Source of the DNA: an uncultured Alphaproteobacteria bacterium
GTDB taxonomy: Bacteria; Pseudomonadota; Alphaproteobacteria; HIMB59
Assembly: GCA_902599045.1 (NCBI GenBank)
Contig: CACKEA010000001.1
Span: forward strand, 124,001-188,000
Direction: 5' to 3'
Length of the DNA stretch: 64,000 bases
Of this stretch, positions 7,880 through 16,151 are shown piece after piece (within the stretch, counting starts at the first letter, position 1; each line of letters begins with the position of its first letter). The notes below the pieces were generated by a model, which saw nothing but the letters and a program-made list of their open reading frames with translations, did not search any database and had not been told where the DNA came from. Made by a program: the position numbers and the translations under genes.

Positions 7880-10208
7880 TTATCACCTTTATAATTTTTT
7901 TTCCTTGTATTTTATTTTTTATCTTATTTAACTTATAAATTGTATCTAGAATAACATCCTCATCATATCCCTTTTTAGTCTGAACTGTTGTGATTAATTT
8001 GCCTTGTATCTGTATTGGAAGATTAATATTATCTTCAATTAATAGATCATCTCTAATATCTGGCCACTCATTAAAATCAGATGAATTGAATAAGTATTTA
8101 TTTAAGGACGTGGATAGCTTTGGAAGTATGGGAAAAAGACAAATGATAATTTTATTACTTAACTTACTATTGGCAAGGTAAACTTTTTCTTTTTCTAAAT
8201 AATTAAAAAGTGTGTAAATGTCAGCTACACACTTATTAAGAGAAAAATTTAATATGTTTTTTTCTATATTATTTACGAATTTTTCAACCTTCTTTTCTGT
8301 GTCTATCTTAAAGTCAGTCATTTTTTGCGAAAAATATTTCTCTATCCTGTGTATTAAATTCTTGGAACTTTGAATACCTTCGTCTGTCCACTCTAACTCT
8401 CTGTCAGGTGGTGAGTCAGATATCATGAATATTCTAGTTGCATCAATCCCGTAGCTTTCTAATATTTCATCTGGTTCAATAACGTTTTTCTTGGACTTTG
8501 ACATTTTCTCTGAAGGACCTTCCTCTATTCTTTCTCTTGTTTTTTCTCTTAAAAGCTCTCCGTCTTTTGATATAATTTCTTTAGGTACTACCCATTCGTT
8601 CTTTGCCGTCTTGTAGGTCTTATGTGTTATCATCCCTTGTGTAAATAATTGCTTAAAAGGCTCGTCTACTTTCAATTTATAAATATCTCTTAGCGCTTTC
8701 ATAAAAAAACGCGAATAGAGCAAATGAAGAATGGCATGTTCAATTCCTCCAATATATTTATCAACTGGCAAATATTCATTTACATCATTAGCATTAAAAG
8801 GTTTGTCCAACTTATTATTTAAGAAACGGATATAATACCAAGAAGAGTCAACGAACGTATCTAATGTATCAGTCTCCCTATATGCTATTTTTTTTGTTTT
8901 TGGGCAAATGATTCTTCTCCATTCATCTTTATTTAACAGAGCATTGCCTTTGCCTTCCAATGATACGTTATATGGTAAAATTACAGGAAGTTCTTCTTTG
9001 TCTAATACTCTATAGGAGCCATCCTCATAGTAAATAACAGGAATGGGGCAACCCCAATATCTTTGTCTAGATACGCCCCAATCTCTTAATTTATAATTAA
9101 TTGACTTGTTTCCAATTTTTTTAATCTTTAATTGTTTAATAATTTTGATTATTGCTTGATCTTTATCTAATCCATTTAAAAGAGGGGAGTTTATGATTTT
9201 TCCGTCACCTGTGTAGGGCAGCTGATCATCCCTGCATTCAACTACTTTTTTAATAGGCAGTTGATACTTTTGGGCAAATTCAAAATCACGTTCATCATGT
9301 GCGGGGCATCCAAAAATTGCTCCTTCTCCATAATTGTCTAGAACAAAGTTAGCAATATACAAAGGAATTAAATCATCATTGATAGGATTAATACAATTAA
9401 TGCCAAGTGGAATGCCTATTTTTTCTTTGTCATATTCTATTCCATTGAACTGTTCTTTTATCTTCAGGATTTCTGATTTGTCTAATAATTTGGAAACAAT
9501 TTGATGGTTAACGGATATAGCAATGAAAGATGCACCATATATAGTATCTGGTCTAGTGGTAAAAATTTTTATCTTTTTATCGAGACTACTTAATTGAAAG
9601 TCAATTTCAGCCCCAATTGACTTTCCAATCCAGTTTCTCTGCATCACTTTAACCTTTTCAGGCCATAAAGTTAAATTATCTAATTCAGAAAGTAGTTCTT
9701 CAGCATAGTTAGTAATTTTAAAAAACCACTGGGATAAGGTTTTTTGCTCTACTTCTGCACCAGTCCTCCATCCTTTTCCATCAATGACTTGCTCATTGGC
9801 GAGCACTGTTTGATCAATCGGATCCCAGTTAACAAGAGCATCTTTTTTATATGCTAGTCCGGCATTGTATAAATCAATAAATAGCTCTTGTTGGTATCTA
9901 TAGTAATTTTCGTTACATGTAGCTAGTTCTCTATCCCAATCAAGATCTAAATCTAGTTTTTGAAGTTGAGACTTCATATTTTCAATATTTGATAATGTCC
10001 AGTTTTGTGGGTGTGTATTGAATTGAATGGCTGCATTTTCAGCGGGGAGACCAAATGCATCCCAGCCCATAGGGTGTATCACCTCATCACCTTTTAATTT
10101 GTGATAGCGTGCACAAATATCACCAATGACATAATTTCTTACATGTCCCATATGAATGTTCCCAGAGGGATATGGAAACATTTCTAAAATATATTTTTTG
10201 TTACCCAA
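7842..10208 (-). CDS. leuS: Leucyl-tRNA synthetase
   Basis: Class Ia synthetase charging tRNA-Leu. The 788 residues show the HIGH-type motif HMGH (19-22), the CP1 editing domain with the threonine-rich TTRPDT and GCPAHDERD, and KMSKS at 568-572, followed by a shortened anticodon-binding and C-terminal domain. Family members are usually 850-880 residues, so this is a trimmed version. The downstream LptE-like gene overlaps its end; the DUF3576 lipoprotein gene lies 5 bases upstream. Confidence 0.97.
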   Translation of the reverse strand: MGNKKYILEMFPYPSGNIHMGHVRNYVIGDICARYHKLKGDEVIHPMGWDAFGLPAENAAIQFNTHPQNWTLSNIENMKSQLQKLDLDLDWDRELATCNENYYRYQQELFIDLYNAGLAYKKDALVNWDPIDQTVLANEQVIDGKGWRTGAEVEQKTLSQWFFKITNYAEELLSELDNLTLWPEKVKVMQRNWIGKSIGAEIDFQLSSLDKKIKIFTTRPDTIYGASFIAISVNHQIVSKLLDKSEILKIKEQFNGIEYDKEKIGIPLGINCINPINDDLIPLYIANFVLDNYGEGAIFGCPAHDERDFEFAQKYQLPIKKVVECRDDQLPYTGDGKIINSPLLNGLDKDQAIIKIIKQLKIKKIGNKSINYKLRDWGVSRQRYWGCPIPVIYYEDGSYRVLDKEELPVILPYNVSLEGKGNALLNKDEWRRIICPKTKKIAYRETDTLDTFVDSSWYYIRFLNNKLDKPFNANDVNEYLPVDKYIGGIEHAILHLLYSRFFMKALRDIYKLKVDEPFKQLFTQGMITHKTYKTAKNEWVVPKEIISKDGELLREKTRERIEEGPSEKMSKSKKNVIEPDEILESYGIDATRIFMISDSPPDRELEWTDEGIQSSKNLIHRIEKYFSQKMTDFKIDTEKKVEKFVNNIEKNILNFSLNKCVADIYTLFNYLEKEKVYLANSKLSNKIIICLFPILPKLSTSLNKYLFNSSDFNEWPDIRDDLLIEDNINLPIQIQGKLITTVQTKKGYDEDVILDTIYKLNKIKNKIQGKKIIKVINVQDKIINILIN

Positions 10209-10213
10209 TTATA

Positions 10214-10792
10214 TTATAAGGAGTTTTCTATTTGAGATTTTCTTGCTTTTTCTAATACTGTGAGAGTAATCTGCTTTGATTCATTGACTAAACTTTCTTT
10301 TGAGTTCACCCAGATATCATTGGTTAAATCTTGGCATATCATATTTGTTGTAACAGCAGTGCTTGTTAATTGTTGACTGAGAATTTTTATCTTAATTGCA
10401 CATCTTTGGTTGCTTTCCTCGCCATAAATCCATTCTGTTTCTAAATAGCCACCAACAGAGTCTACATTTTTTAATGGAAATTCACTCAAAGTTTCAATTG
10501 CCCCATTCCAAATGTGTATATTTATAGGTGATATACCTACACCCTGAGAGTTACCTTTGTTGTTTTTACCTAAAATAAGATCAGTCAAAGATGTTGTGTC
10601 GAGCTCGTTTCCTAGAGCCCCCTTTTCTTTGTCTTTACAAATTTTATATTTGGTTTTGGATAAGTCGCGGTGTGGATTATCACAAACCCCGTGAATTTCA
10701 TCTAATTGCTTTAGCTTTTTATCTAAATTTCTATTTTTTCCCGAACAGGAAATTAGTATTAAGCCAACCAATATTATGAATATCTTTCTCAT
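10214..10792 (-). CDS. DUF3576 family lipoprotein
   Basis: A 192-residue protein with a short signal peptide and lipobox (ILISCSG, cysteine 16). The C-terminal half carries the DUF3576 pattern: GISPINIHIWNGAIETL, then FPL...D..GG...TEWIY, then a predicted beta-rich stretch. The family is of unknown function, is found next to leuS in many alphaproteobacteria, and is probably anchored in the outer membrane. It is the first gene of the minus-strand run leading into leuS and lptE. Confidence 0.8.
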   Translation of the reverse strand: MRKIFIILVGLILISCSGKNRNLDKKLKQLDEIHGVCDNPHRDLSKTKYKICKDKEKGALGNELDTTSLTDLILGKNNKGNSQGVGISPINIHIWNGAIETLSEFPLKNVDSVGGYLETEWIYGEESNQRCAIKIKILSQQLTSTAVTTNMICQDLTNDIWVNSKESLVNESKQITLTVLEKARKSQIENSL

Positions 10793-10838
10793 GAAATGTT
10801 TACTAGTTATACACTAGTTTTTTTGGACTAAAAAATAA

Positions 10839-10877
10839 AAAACCAGGGACCTAAATCTAATTCAGGACCCTGGTTTT
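10839..10877 (-). terminator. Rho-independent terminator of the porin gene
   Basis: On the minus strand, AAAACCAGGGTCC pairs with GGTCCCTGGTTTT across a short loop (one T-T mismatch), followed by a T-rich run. It starts about 20 bases after the porin stop and isolates this highly expressed gene from the DUF3576-leuS run. Confidence 0.9.
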
Positions 10878-10897
10878 GAATGTCTTAAGTTCTTAGA

Positions 10898-11845
10898 TTA
10901 GAACGTAAATGTTGTTCCAACAGCTACGTTTGTACCACCAGTAGTTGTACCGCCACCTGTACCATTTTGTAAATCTAAGAAGACAGAAGCGCCAGCACCA
11001 ATGCTTTGTGAAACGCTAACTTCAGTTCTTTGTGATTTGCTTGATCCAGATTTACCGTTTGTGTAACCTACAGAAAGACTTGCACCACCAATAGTAGTTG
11101 CGTATTCCACACCGTAAGTTTCAGTTTCCGCAGCACCTGCATCGCTGTCAGTCATAGCAGCCATACCAGCTGTTAGAGAACCGCCACCTAGAGCCATTGA
11201 TATTTCACCACCTGATACTGTCTGGTTGGTAGCATCTTGAGTAGCAGTACCTAATGTAATTGACATCGCACCTACAGGGATAGATACAGTCACACCAGCA
11301 GCTGTGTCAGTCTCATCAGTTTCTGCATTGTTTTTACCGTCTGCTTCATCTAAAATGTATGAAGCGGTAATTGTTGCACCACCAAAGTCAGATGTAAATG
11401 ATACACCATAACCGTCTTCACCTGATAGTCCACCCATTCCAGAGAATGCAGTGTTGTATCCACCTTCATCAACGTGATCACCAGCTACGCCACCAACTTC
11501 ACCTACGCCGTCACCAGCGATGTCAATGTCGCCACCAAGACTAATGCTTGATGATCCCATTGCAAAAGTAAGGTTTGATAAACCTGTTGCAGCACCAGTT
11601 GATGCTGCCTCACCGTCATTTGAGTCAACAGAAATTGTTGCGGATGTAGACACAACCACACCATTTCCTAGGTCTGATGATAATGAAAAAGTAATTCCAG
11701 CACCGTTCATAATTTCAGTGTTGTCATTACCTGATACGACTGCCGCACCCGCGCTACCTGATACTGAAACATCTGCTTGAGCAACAGAAGAGGCACCAAA
11801 TAGAGCTGCAGTGATAGCAGATATAAGTAGAGATATTTTTCTCAT
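10898..11845 (-). CDS. Outer-membrane porin
   Basis: A 315-residue protein with a clear Sec signal peptide (cleavage after AQA, about residue 24), then a long run of alternating polar and small hydrophobic residues typical of beta strands, ending in FTF with the terminal phenylalanine used by the BAM complex. It probably forms a general diffusion channel. The gene is visibly richer in G+C and in alanine, glycine and threonine codons than its neighbours, as expected of a very highly expressed protein. It has a strong ribosome-binding site (AAAGGAAAA), a terminator and a 16-base palindrome upstream. Confidence 0.85.
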   Translation of the reverse strand: MRKISLLISAITAALFGASSVAQADVSVSGSAGAAVVSGNDNTEIMNGAGITFSLSSDLGNGVVVSTSATISVDSNDGEAASTGAATGLSNLTFAMGSSSISLGGDIDIAGDGVGEVGGVAGDHVDEGGYNTAFSGMGGLSGEDGYGVSFTSDFGGATITASYILDEADGKNNAETDETDTAAGVTVSIPVGAMSITLGTATQDATNQTVSGGEISMALGGGSLTAGMAAMTDSDAGAAETETYGVEYATTIGGASLSVGYTNGKSGSSKSQRTEVSVSQSIGAGASVFLDLQNGTGGGTTTGGTNVAVGTTFTF

Positions 11846-11954
11846 TTTATTTTCCTTTCGATTGTTAAATTAATTAATTTAATCAACGAAAATATAATGA
11901 TTATAGAAATGTATGATACTTTTTTTGGAGTATTTATCTGAAAATCATGAAAAT

Positions 11955-11970
11955 GTTGCAAATTTGCAAC
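11955..11970. promoter_or_regulatory. Perfect 16-base palindrome upstream of the porin
   Basis: GTTGCAAATTTGCAAC is a perfect dyad about 110 bases upstream of the porin start and 9 bases after the stop of the TPR-sulfotransferase gene. It could be an operator for porin control, or a weak terminator for the upstream gene, since a few T residues follow on the minus strand. The sequence alone does not decide between the two. Confidence 0.4.
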
Positions 11971-11978
11971 GTTTAATC

Positions 11979-13535
11979 TCACTTCATTTCCCAATAGCGC
12001 CTTTGATTGTTTAATGTTTCCAAAAAATCATCTCGAAACACCGAAAAATCCCTCTTTTTTATAGATTTTCGATGTATTCCTTCTCTGACTTGAAGCTTAC
12101 TTGCGGTTCTGGAAAAAAATTTCTCTCTCTCTTGTAAATCTTTATTGTTTTTTAACCCCAAGAAATCAAAAATTTTTTGGGAATACCTTTCTTTGTCAGC
12201 AACAATATCCTCATATCGAACAGTTAAAATTTTATCATTACTTAGTTTTTGTAACCAGAAACCCATAATATGTTGATAGTTTGCTATATGACAGGCAATT
12301 GTAAAAAATTTGGATGCAAAAGGTACGTTAGAAATATAGAGCTGCTTGAAAAGGGAGATGGCTGTATCCCAAGGATCTCTTTCAATATGGATGAATTTTG
12401 CCTCTGGTAATGCCATTGATATCACCCCGATATGAAAAAAATTTGCTGGCAACTTATCTAAAAAATAGTTTTGATTGTTTTTTAAAAACTCAACTCTTTC
12501 CATATACTTTTTTGAAACTCTAGCAATGTCGGGTTCTTTTAAATCATCATTATCAAAATATTTTTCAAGCAACAACGGAATTGATATTAATTCCCCTCCA
12601 GAAAAAACATCTTGATTAGAGGCAATTATAGACTCAACTAAAGATGTTCCTGACCTTGGCATTCCTAATACAAAAATTAGTCCTTCACCACAGTTTTCAT
12701 CCACAAATTTCTGATTATGGTTTTTAAGATAATAGTTTTTTATATTTTTTATAATTTTCTGATGTTCTAGTGGCTTATATCTTTGGATTAAACTAGATAA
12801 TTCATTTGCTTTGATATAATAGCTCTCTGATTTTTCTTTATCTTTTTTTTCATAAAATCTTGCAGCGCCAAAATAAACTTGAGACAAAGAGAGATTTTTT
12901 TTACTTAAGGATAAGTAATTTTTTTTTTCAAAATTAGCAATAATTTCTTTTAGTGATGCTTCATCATAAATATTTGTATCGATAGTCATTAAGTAATAAA
13001 AAAGAAATGAATCGCCATGATAGTCGAAATTTTTTTTTACAAACACTGCAGCTTCAGACACCTTATCAGTCGCTATTAACAAATCACCGTAAAGCTGAAC
13101 TAAATCATTATTCTTTGAGATTTTTGACTCATCGCCAATTATTTCAAATACTATTTGAAGGTTTTTGATGGCAGACTCAAAATTTCTTTGTTTAAAAAGT
13201 AATTCAGCCTTGTGTATATATGCATGAAATTTATCTGGGTATTTTGAAATGCAAAGATTAATTAGACTGTTTGCTTCGACAAATTTTTCCTCTGCCAGAT
13301 ATACGTTTGATAGGTTATTAAGCACATCATAATCATCTTCATTTTTTTTTAATAGAAATTCATATTTTTCAGTCGCGCCCATATATTTTTTTTGCATTAA
13401 AAGACACAGTGCTAATACCTTATTCAATATAAAGTCATTAGGGTTTTTTTTGAGTTCCACCCAACATAGAGATTCAGCATAGCTCCAATTTCTTTTTTTT
13501 ACTTCGTTAAGTATCAAGGAAAGTTGACTATTCAT
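11979..13535 (-). CDS. TPR-repeat sulfotransferase
   Basis: The 518 residues split into an N-terminal half of tetratricopeptide-like helices (about 1-260) and a C-terminal PAPS-dependent sulfotransferase domain. The 5'-phosphosulfate loop GMPRSGTS lies near 290-297, a 3'-phosphate motif ERDPWD near 385, and the conserved VRYEDIV follows. Such fusions are common in marine bacteria and transfer sulfate to glycans, lipids or peptides; the acceptor here is unknown. It faces away from another sulfotransferase-like gene (13562), 26 bases apart, so both may be expressed from one divergent promoter region. Confidence 0.88.
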   Translation of the reverse strand: MNSQLSLILNEVKKRNWSYAESLCWVELKKNPNDFILNKVLALCLLMQKKYMGATEKYEFLLKKNEDDYDVLNNLSNVYLAEEKFVEANSLINLCISKYPDKFHAYIHKAELLFKQRNFESAIKNLQIVFEIIGDESKISKNNDLVQLYGDLLIATDKVSEAAVFVKKNFDYHGDSFLFYYLMTIDTNIYDEASLKEIIANFEKKNYLSLSKKNLSLSQVYFGAARFYEKKDKEKSESYYIKANELSSLIQRYKPLEHQKIIKNIKNYYLKNHNQKFVDENCGEGLIFVLGMPRSGTSLVESIIASNQDVFSGGELISIPLLLEKYFDNDDLKEPDIARVSKKYMERVEFLKNNQNYFLDKLPANFFHIGVISMALPEAKFIHIERDPWDTAISLFKQLYISNVPFASKFFTIACHIANYQHIMGFWLQKLSNDKILTVRYEDIVADKERYSQKIFDFLGLKNNKDLQEREKFFSRTASKLQVREGIHRKSIKKRDFSVFRDDFLETLNNQRRYWEMK

Positions 13536-13561
13536 GCTATTAAGTTAATTATATTACCACA

Positions 13562-14524
13562 GTGAAACTTCTTAAAAATATAAAAAAAAATTACTTTATC
13601 AAACTAATTGAGGACTTAATTGAAAAAAAAAATTATTCACAATTAAGTCAAGAAATCATCAATTTCAAAAAAAAATATCCTGATATTTATTTCTCAATAT
13701 TTCCTCAATATATCGATAAATTAATACAAAATCTTCATTACGAAAATTTTATGAATAAAAACCTTATTTGGTTAAATAGCTATGATGTTAGTGATTTAGA
13801 TATCATCACTCAATTTTTGAATTATTACCTAAACTATCTCAATAAAAAAAACTTTATGTTTGTTAACTTTAATGATGAGATTTCCTCAATACTTAAAAAG
13901 TATGAATTTCAAGATGAAAAATTTTTGCTGGCTCATTTATTAGAACTGAACGAGTTTATACAATTTGAAATTTCGCAAAAAGATTGCGAGGTAAATTTTA
14001 TAAAAACAAATCAAGCTTTTTACGAACATTCTGCTTCAAATAAATTTTTCTTATATAATAATATAACCAGTTGTTATTTTTATATTATTAGAAATCCTAT
14101 CAATGCTTTTATAAAAACGCTCAAAGATGATCCACCCTTTGCAAATAGCAGAAAAATGTTTAACTATAACCAAGAATCAAATTTAAAAATTTATGATAAC
14201 ATCGAAATTGAAGATGGCTCTCAATCATGGAATGTAAATGTCAAAAGCTGGACAAATGAAAATGTTAAAAATACTTTTAATGGTCTGATCATCAAATATG
14301 AGGATTTTATTTCTAACTCTCTTGAAGTATTTGCAAATATTGTTACCCATTTAAATCAAGTAGGATATGAATTAGAAATCAATTATGATTTAATTAACCA
14401 GTTCATAAATGAAAATAAAAAAATTTTTGTCGAGAAGATAATCGATCATGATATTTCTAAAAAAAAATTAAAAATTTTAAAAAGAGAATTTGGAGATCTT
14501 GCTCAGAAATATGGATATTTTTAA
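13562..14524 (+). CDS. Degenerate sulfotransferase-like protein
   Basis: A 320-residue protein starting at GTG. Its C-terminal two thirds parallels the sulfotransferase at 20925: an NFIKTNQ segment, YIIRNPINAF in place of the 3'-phosphate motif YIIRDPRSV, a SW...SW block and IIKYEDF. The N-terminal phosphosulfate-binding loop (YPKSGNT in the paralogue) is not visible, and a lysine-rich helical segment occupies that region. It may be an inactive or very diverged sulfotransferase. Its 3' end abuts yggS, the stop and start sharing one base. Confidence 0.6.
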   Translation: MKLLKNIKKNYFIKLIEDLIEKKNYSQLSQEIINFKKKYPDIYFSIFPQYIDKLIQNLHYENFMNKNLIWLNSYDVSDLDIITQFLNYYLNYLNKKNFMFVNFNDEISSILKKYEFQDEKFLLAHLLELNEFIQFEISQKDCEVNFIKTNQAFYEHSASNKFFLYNNITSCYFYIIRNPINAFIKTLKDDPPFANSRKMFNYNQESNLKIYDNIEIEDGSQSWNVNVKSWTNENVKNTFNGLIIKYEDFISNSLEVFANIVTHLNQVGYELEINYDLINQFINENKKIFVEKIIDHDISKKKLKILKREFGDLAQKYGYF

Positions 14525-15159
14525 TGTCCATTAATTTAGCCAATTTATCAATATTAAAAAAACATTTAGAAAAATACCCTCATGCTAATTTGGTTGCTGT
14601 TACAAAAAATAGAACTATTGAAGATATAGAGCAGCTATTAAAAATGAATATTAGCCGTTTTGGGGAAAACAGAGTTCAAGAGGCTGAAAGCAAATTTACA
14701 AAAATAAATAGTTTTTATGAACTACATTTAATTGGCCCTCTACAGACCAATAAGGTCAAACAAGCCCTTTATCTCTTTGATGTAATACAAAGTATAGATA
14801 GGAAAAAATTAGTTGATACAATATGTAGAATTAAAAAAATTGACTTAAAAATTAAAACCAGAAGTTTCTTTTTACAAGTAAATATTGGTGATGAAGCTCA
14901 AAAGTCTGGAATAAGTATTGACGAACTTCCCTCATTATATAGTTATTGTACTCATAAAGGCCTTAACATTGATGGCTTGATGTGCATCCCTCCTAATCAA
15001 AAAGATCCAACTTTTTTTTTTGAAAAAATGCAAATGTTAAAAAAAAAAATAAATAGTGAATTAAAATTAAGTATGGGTATGAGCCAGGATTATGAAATTG
15101 CCTTAAAAAAGGGAGCAGACTTTGTTAGAGTAGGCTCACTAATTTTTAATGAAAATTAG
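14524..15159 (+). CDS. YggS/PROSC family pyridoxal-phosphate homeostasis protein
   Basis: A 211-residue TIM-barrel protein. VAVTKNR carries the PLP-binding lysine (K28); FGENRVQEA, HLIGPLQTNK, MGMSQDYEIA and VRVGSLIF are the family blocks. These proteins bind PLP without known catalytic activity and buffer vitamin B6 and amino/keto acid balance in the cytoplasm. It shares its first base with the end of the preceding gene and overlaps the following gene by 11 bases, so it lies in one transcript with both. Confidence 0.93.
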   Translation: MSINLANLSILKKHLEKYPHANLVAVTKNRTIEDIEQLLKMNISRFGENRVQEAESKFTKINSFYELHLIGPLQTNKVKQALYLFDVIQSIDRKKLVDTICRIKKIDLKIKTRSFFLQVNIGDEAQKSGISIDELPSLYSYCTHKGLNIDGLMCIPPNQKDPTFFFEKMQMLKKKINSELKLSMGMSQDYEIALKKGADFVRVGSLIFNEN

Positions 15160-15628
15160 CCTTTATCTAATAATAGGCGCTTTTTTTTGTTTAAATTTGT
15201 CTGCCCTAGAATTGCATTGTAAATTCGAAGAGGTGTATCAAGATAATCAGCAACAAAACGGTTTAATTTTAATTAAAAATGATCATCTTCGTTATCAATA
15301 TTATGATAGTAAACTATATACAATTATCAAAAATAAATATGGAAGCTTTCTAATACCAAATTATCAGAAAGAAAAGTTTCAAAAAATAAATAATAATAAA
15401 ATTATAGACAGCCTTATAAAAATTTATGATGATTATCCTTACATTAAAAATAAATACATGATAAATGGTATGACTTTAAAAATTGATAAATCTTTAGACA
15501 CATATTTTTTAAAAAGAATTGCAATCATTTCAGAAGATCGAAATTTAAGTATCTATTTTTTTGATTGTGAGAAAATAAATATAAATAAAAAATTTTTTCA
15601 AGTGAGCCCCTTATTTGATTTCAAATAA
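15149..15628 (+). CDS. Exported protein, LolA-like
   Basis: A 159-residue protein with an N-terminal signal peptide (about residues 1-19, ending LSALE). The mature part has the feel of a LolA half-barrel, with a G-hhh-K-x-x-HLRYQYYDSKLYTII block resembling the LolA segment that precedes its hydrophobic cavity. LolA ferries lipoproteins across the periplasm, and in many alphaproteobacteria lolA lies next to ftsK, which is one gene away here on the opposite strand. The assignment is tentative. It overlaps both neighbours by 11-14 bases. Confidence 0.4.
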   Translation: MKISLYLIIGAFFCLNLSALELHCKFEEVYQDNQQQNGLILIKNDHLRYQYYDSKLYTIIKNKYGSFLIPNYQKEKFQKINNNKIIDSLIKIYDDYPYIKNKYMINGMTLKIDKSLDTYFLKRIAIISEDRNLSIYFFDCEKININKKFFQVSPLFDFK

Positions 15629-16151
15629 TAAAATAAAAATTTATTATTATTGTGAACAAAATTTTATTAATCAATGGATTCGTGACATATTCGAGCAGAA
15701 AAACATAATTCTATCTTTAAGAAAAGATCATAATTTTTCTTTAAAGATTGATTTTAAAGATAACTACTTAAAATTTTCTATAAACAATTATAATAAAAAA
15801 AATAAAGTTCCAATAACATTCCAAAACTTAAAAAATAACATTTTTGATGCGATGAGCACTGTAAAATTTGAATTTAAATCTTTCAGTTACTACCCTTATC
15901 TAGGTATTATTCAAAACAGTAACATGAGTGTTAAATTAAGTGATAATTACAATATTATCTTATCAAATTTATTTGATAATGAAGATGGAATTAAAAAAGA
16001 AAAATTATATTCTTGTCTTTGGCCTTCAAATAAAGAATATGCAATAAATAAATTAGATACTCATTTAACAAATCTGAAAAACTTTTTAAAGCAAAATTGC
16101 TCATTGGAATTTCAATTTAAATCTCAAAAAGGTTTGCTAAAATTAATCTAA
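15615..16151 (+). CDS. Protein with C-terminal OmpR-type winged-helix domain
   Basis: A 178-residue protein. The last 75 residues fit the OmpR/PhoB DNA-binding fold: a leading helix, KEKLYSCLWPSNKE, an NKLDTHLTNLKNFL recognition helix, then the wing ending KGLLKLI. The first 100 residues are not a receiver domain that I can recognise: there is no aspartate phosphorylation pocket, and the segment is asparagine- and lysine-rich. It follows the LolA-like gene with a 14-base overlap and overlaps ftsK tail-to-tail by 9 bases. It may be a one-component regulator with an unknown sensor part. Confidence 0.5.
   Translation: MISNNKIKIYYYCEQNFINQWIRDIFEQKNIILSLRKDHNFSLKIDFKDNYLKFSINNYNKKNKVPITFQNLKNNIFDAMSTVKFEFKSFSYYPYLGIIQNSNMSVKLSDNYNIILSNLFDNEDGIKKEKLYSCLWPSNKEYAINKLDTHLTNLKNFLKQNCSLEFQFKSQKGLLKLI

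Noticed and set aside
11520-11780. Open frame antisense to the porin
   Set aside because: It is a mirror of the alanine/threonine-rich porin codons, with no ribosome-binding site and no family resemblance.
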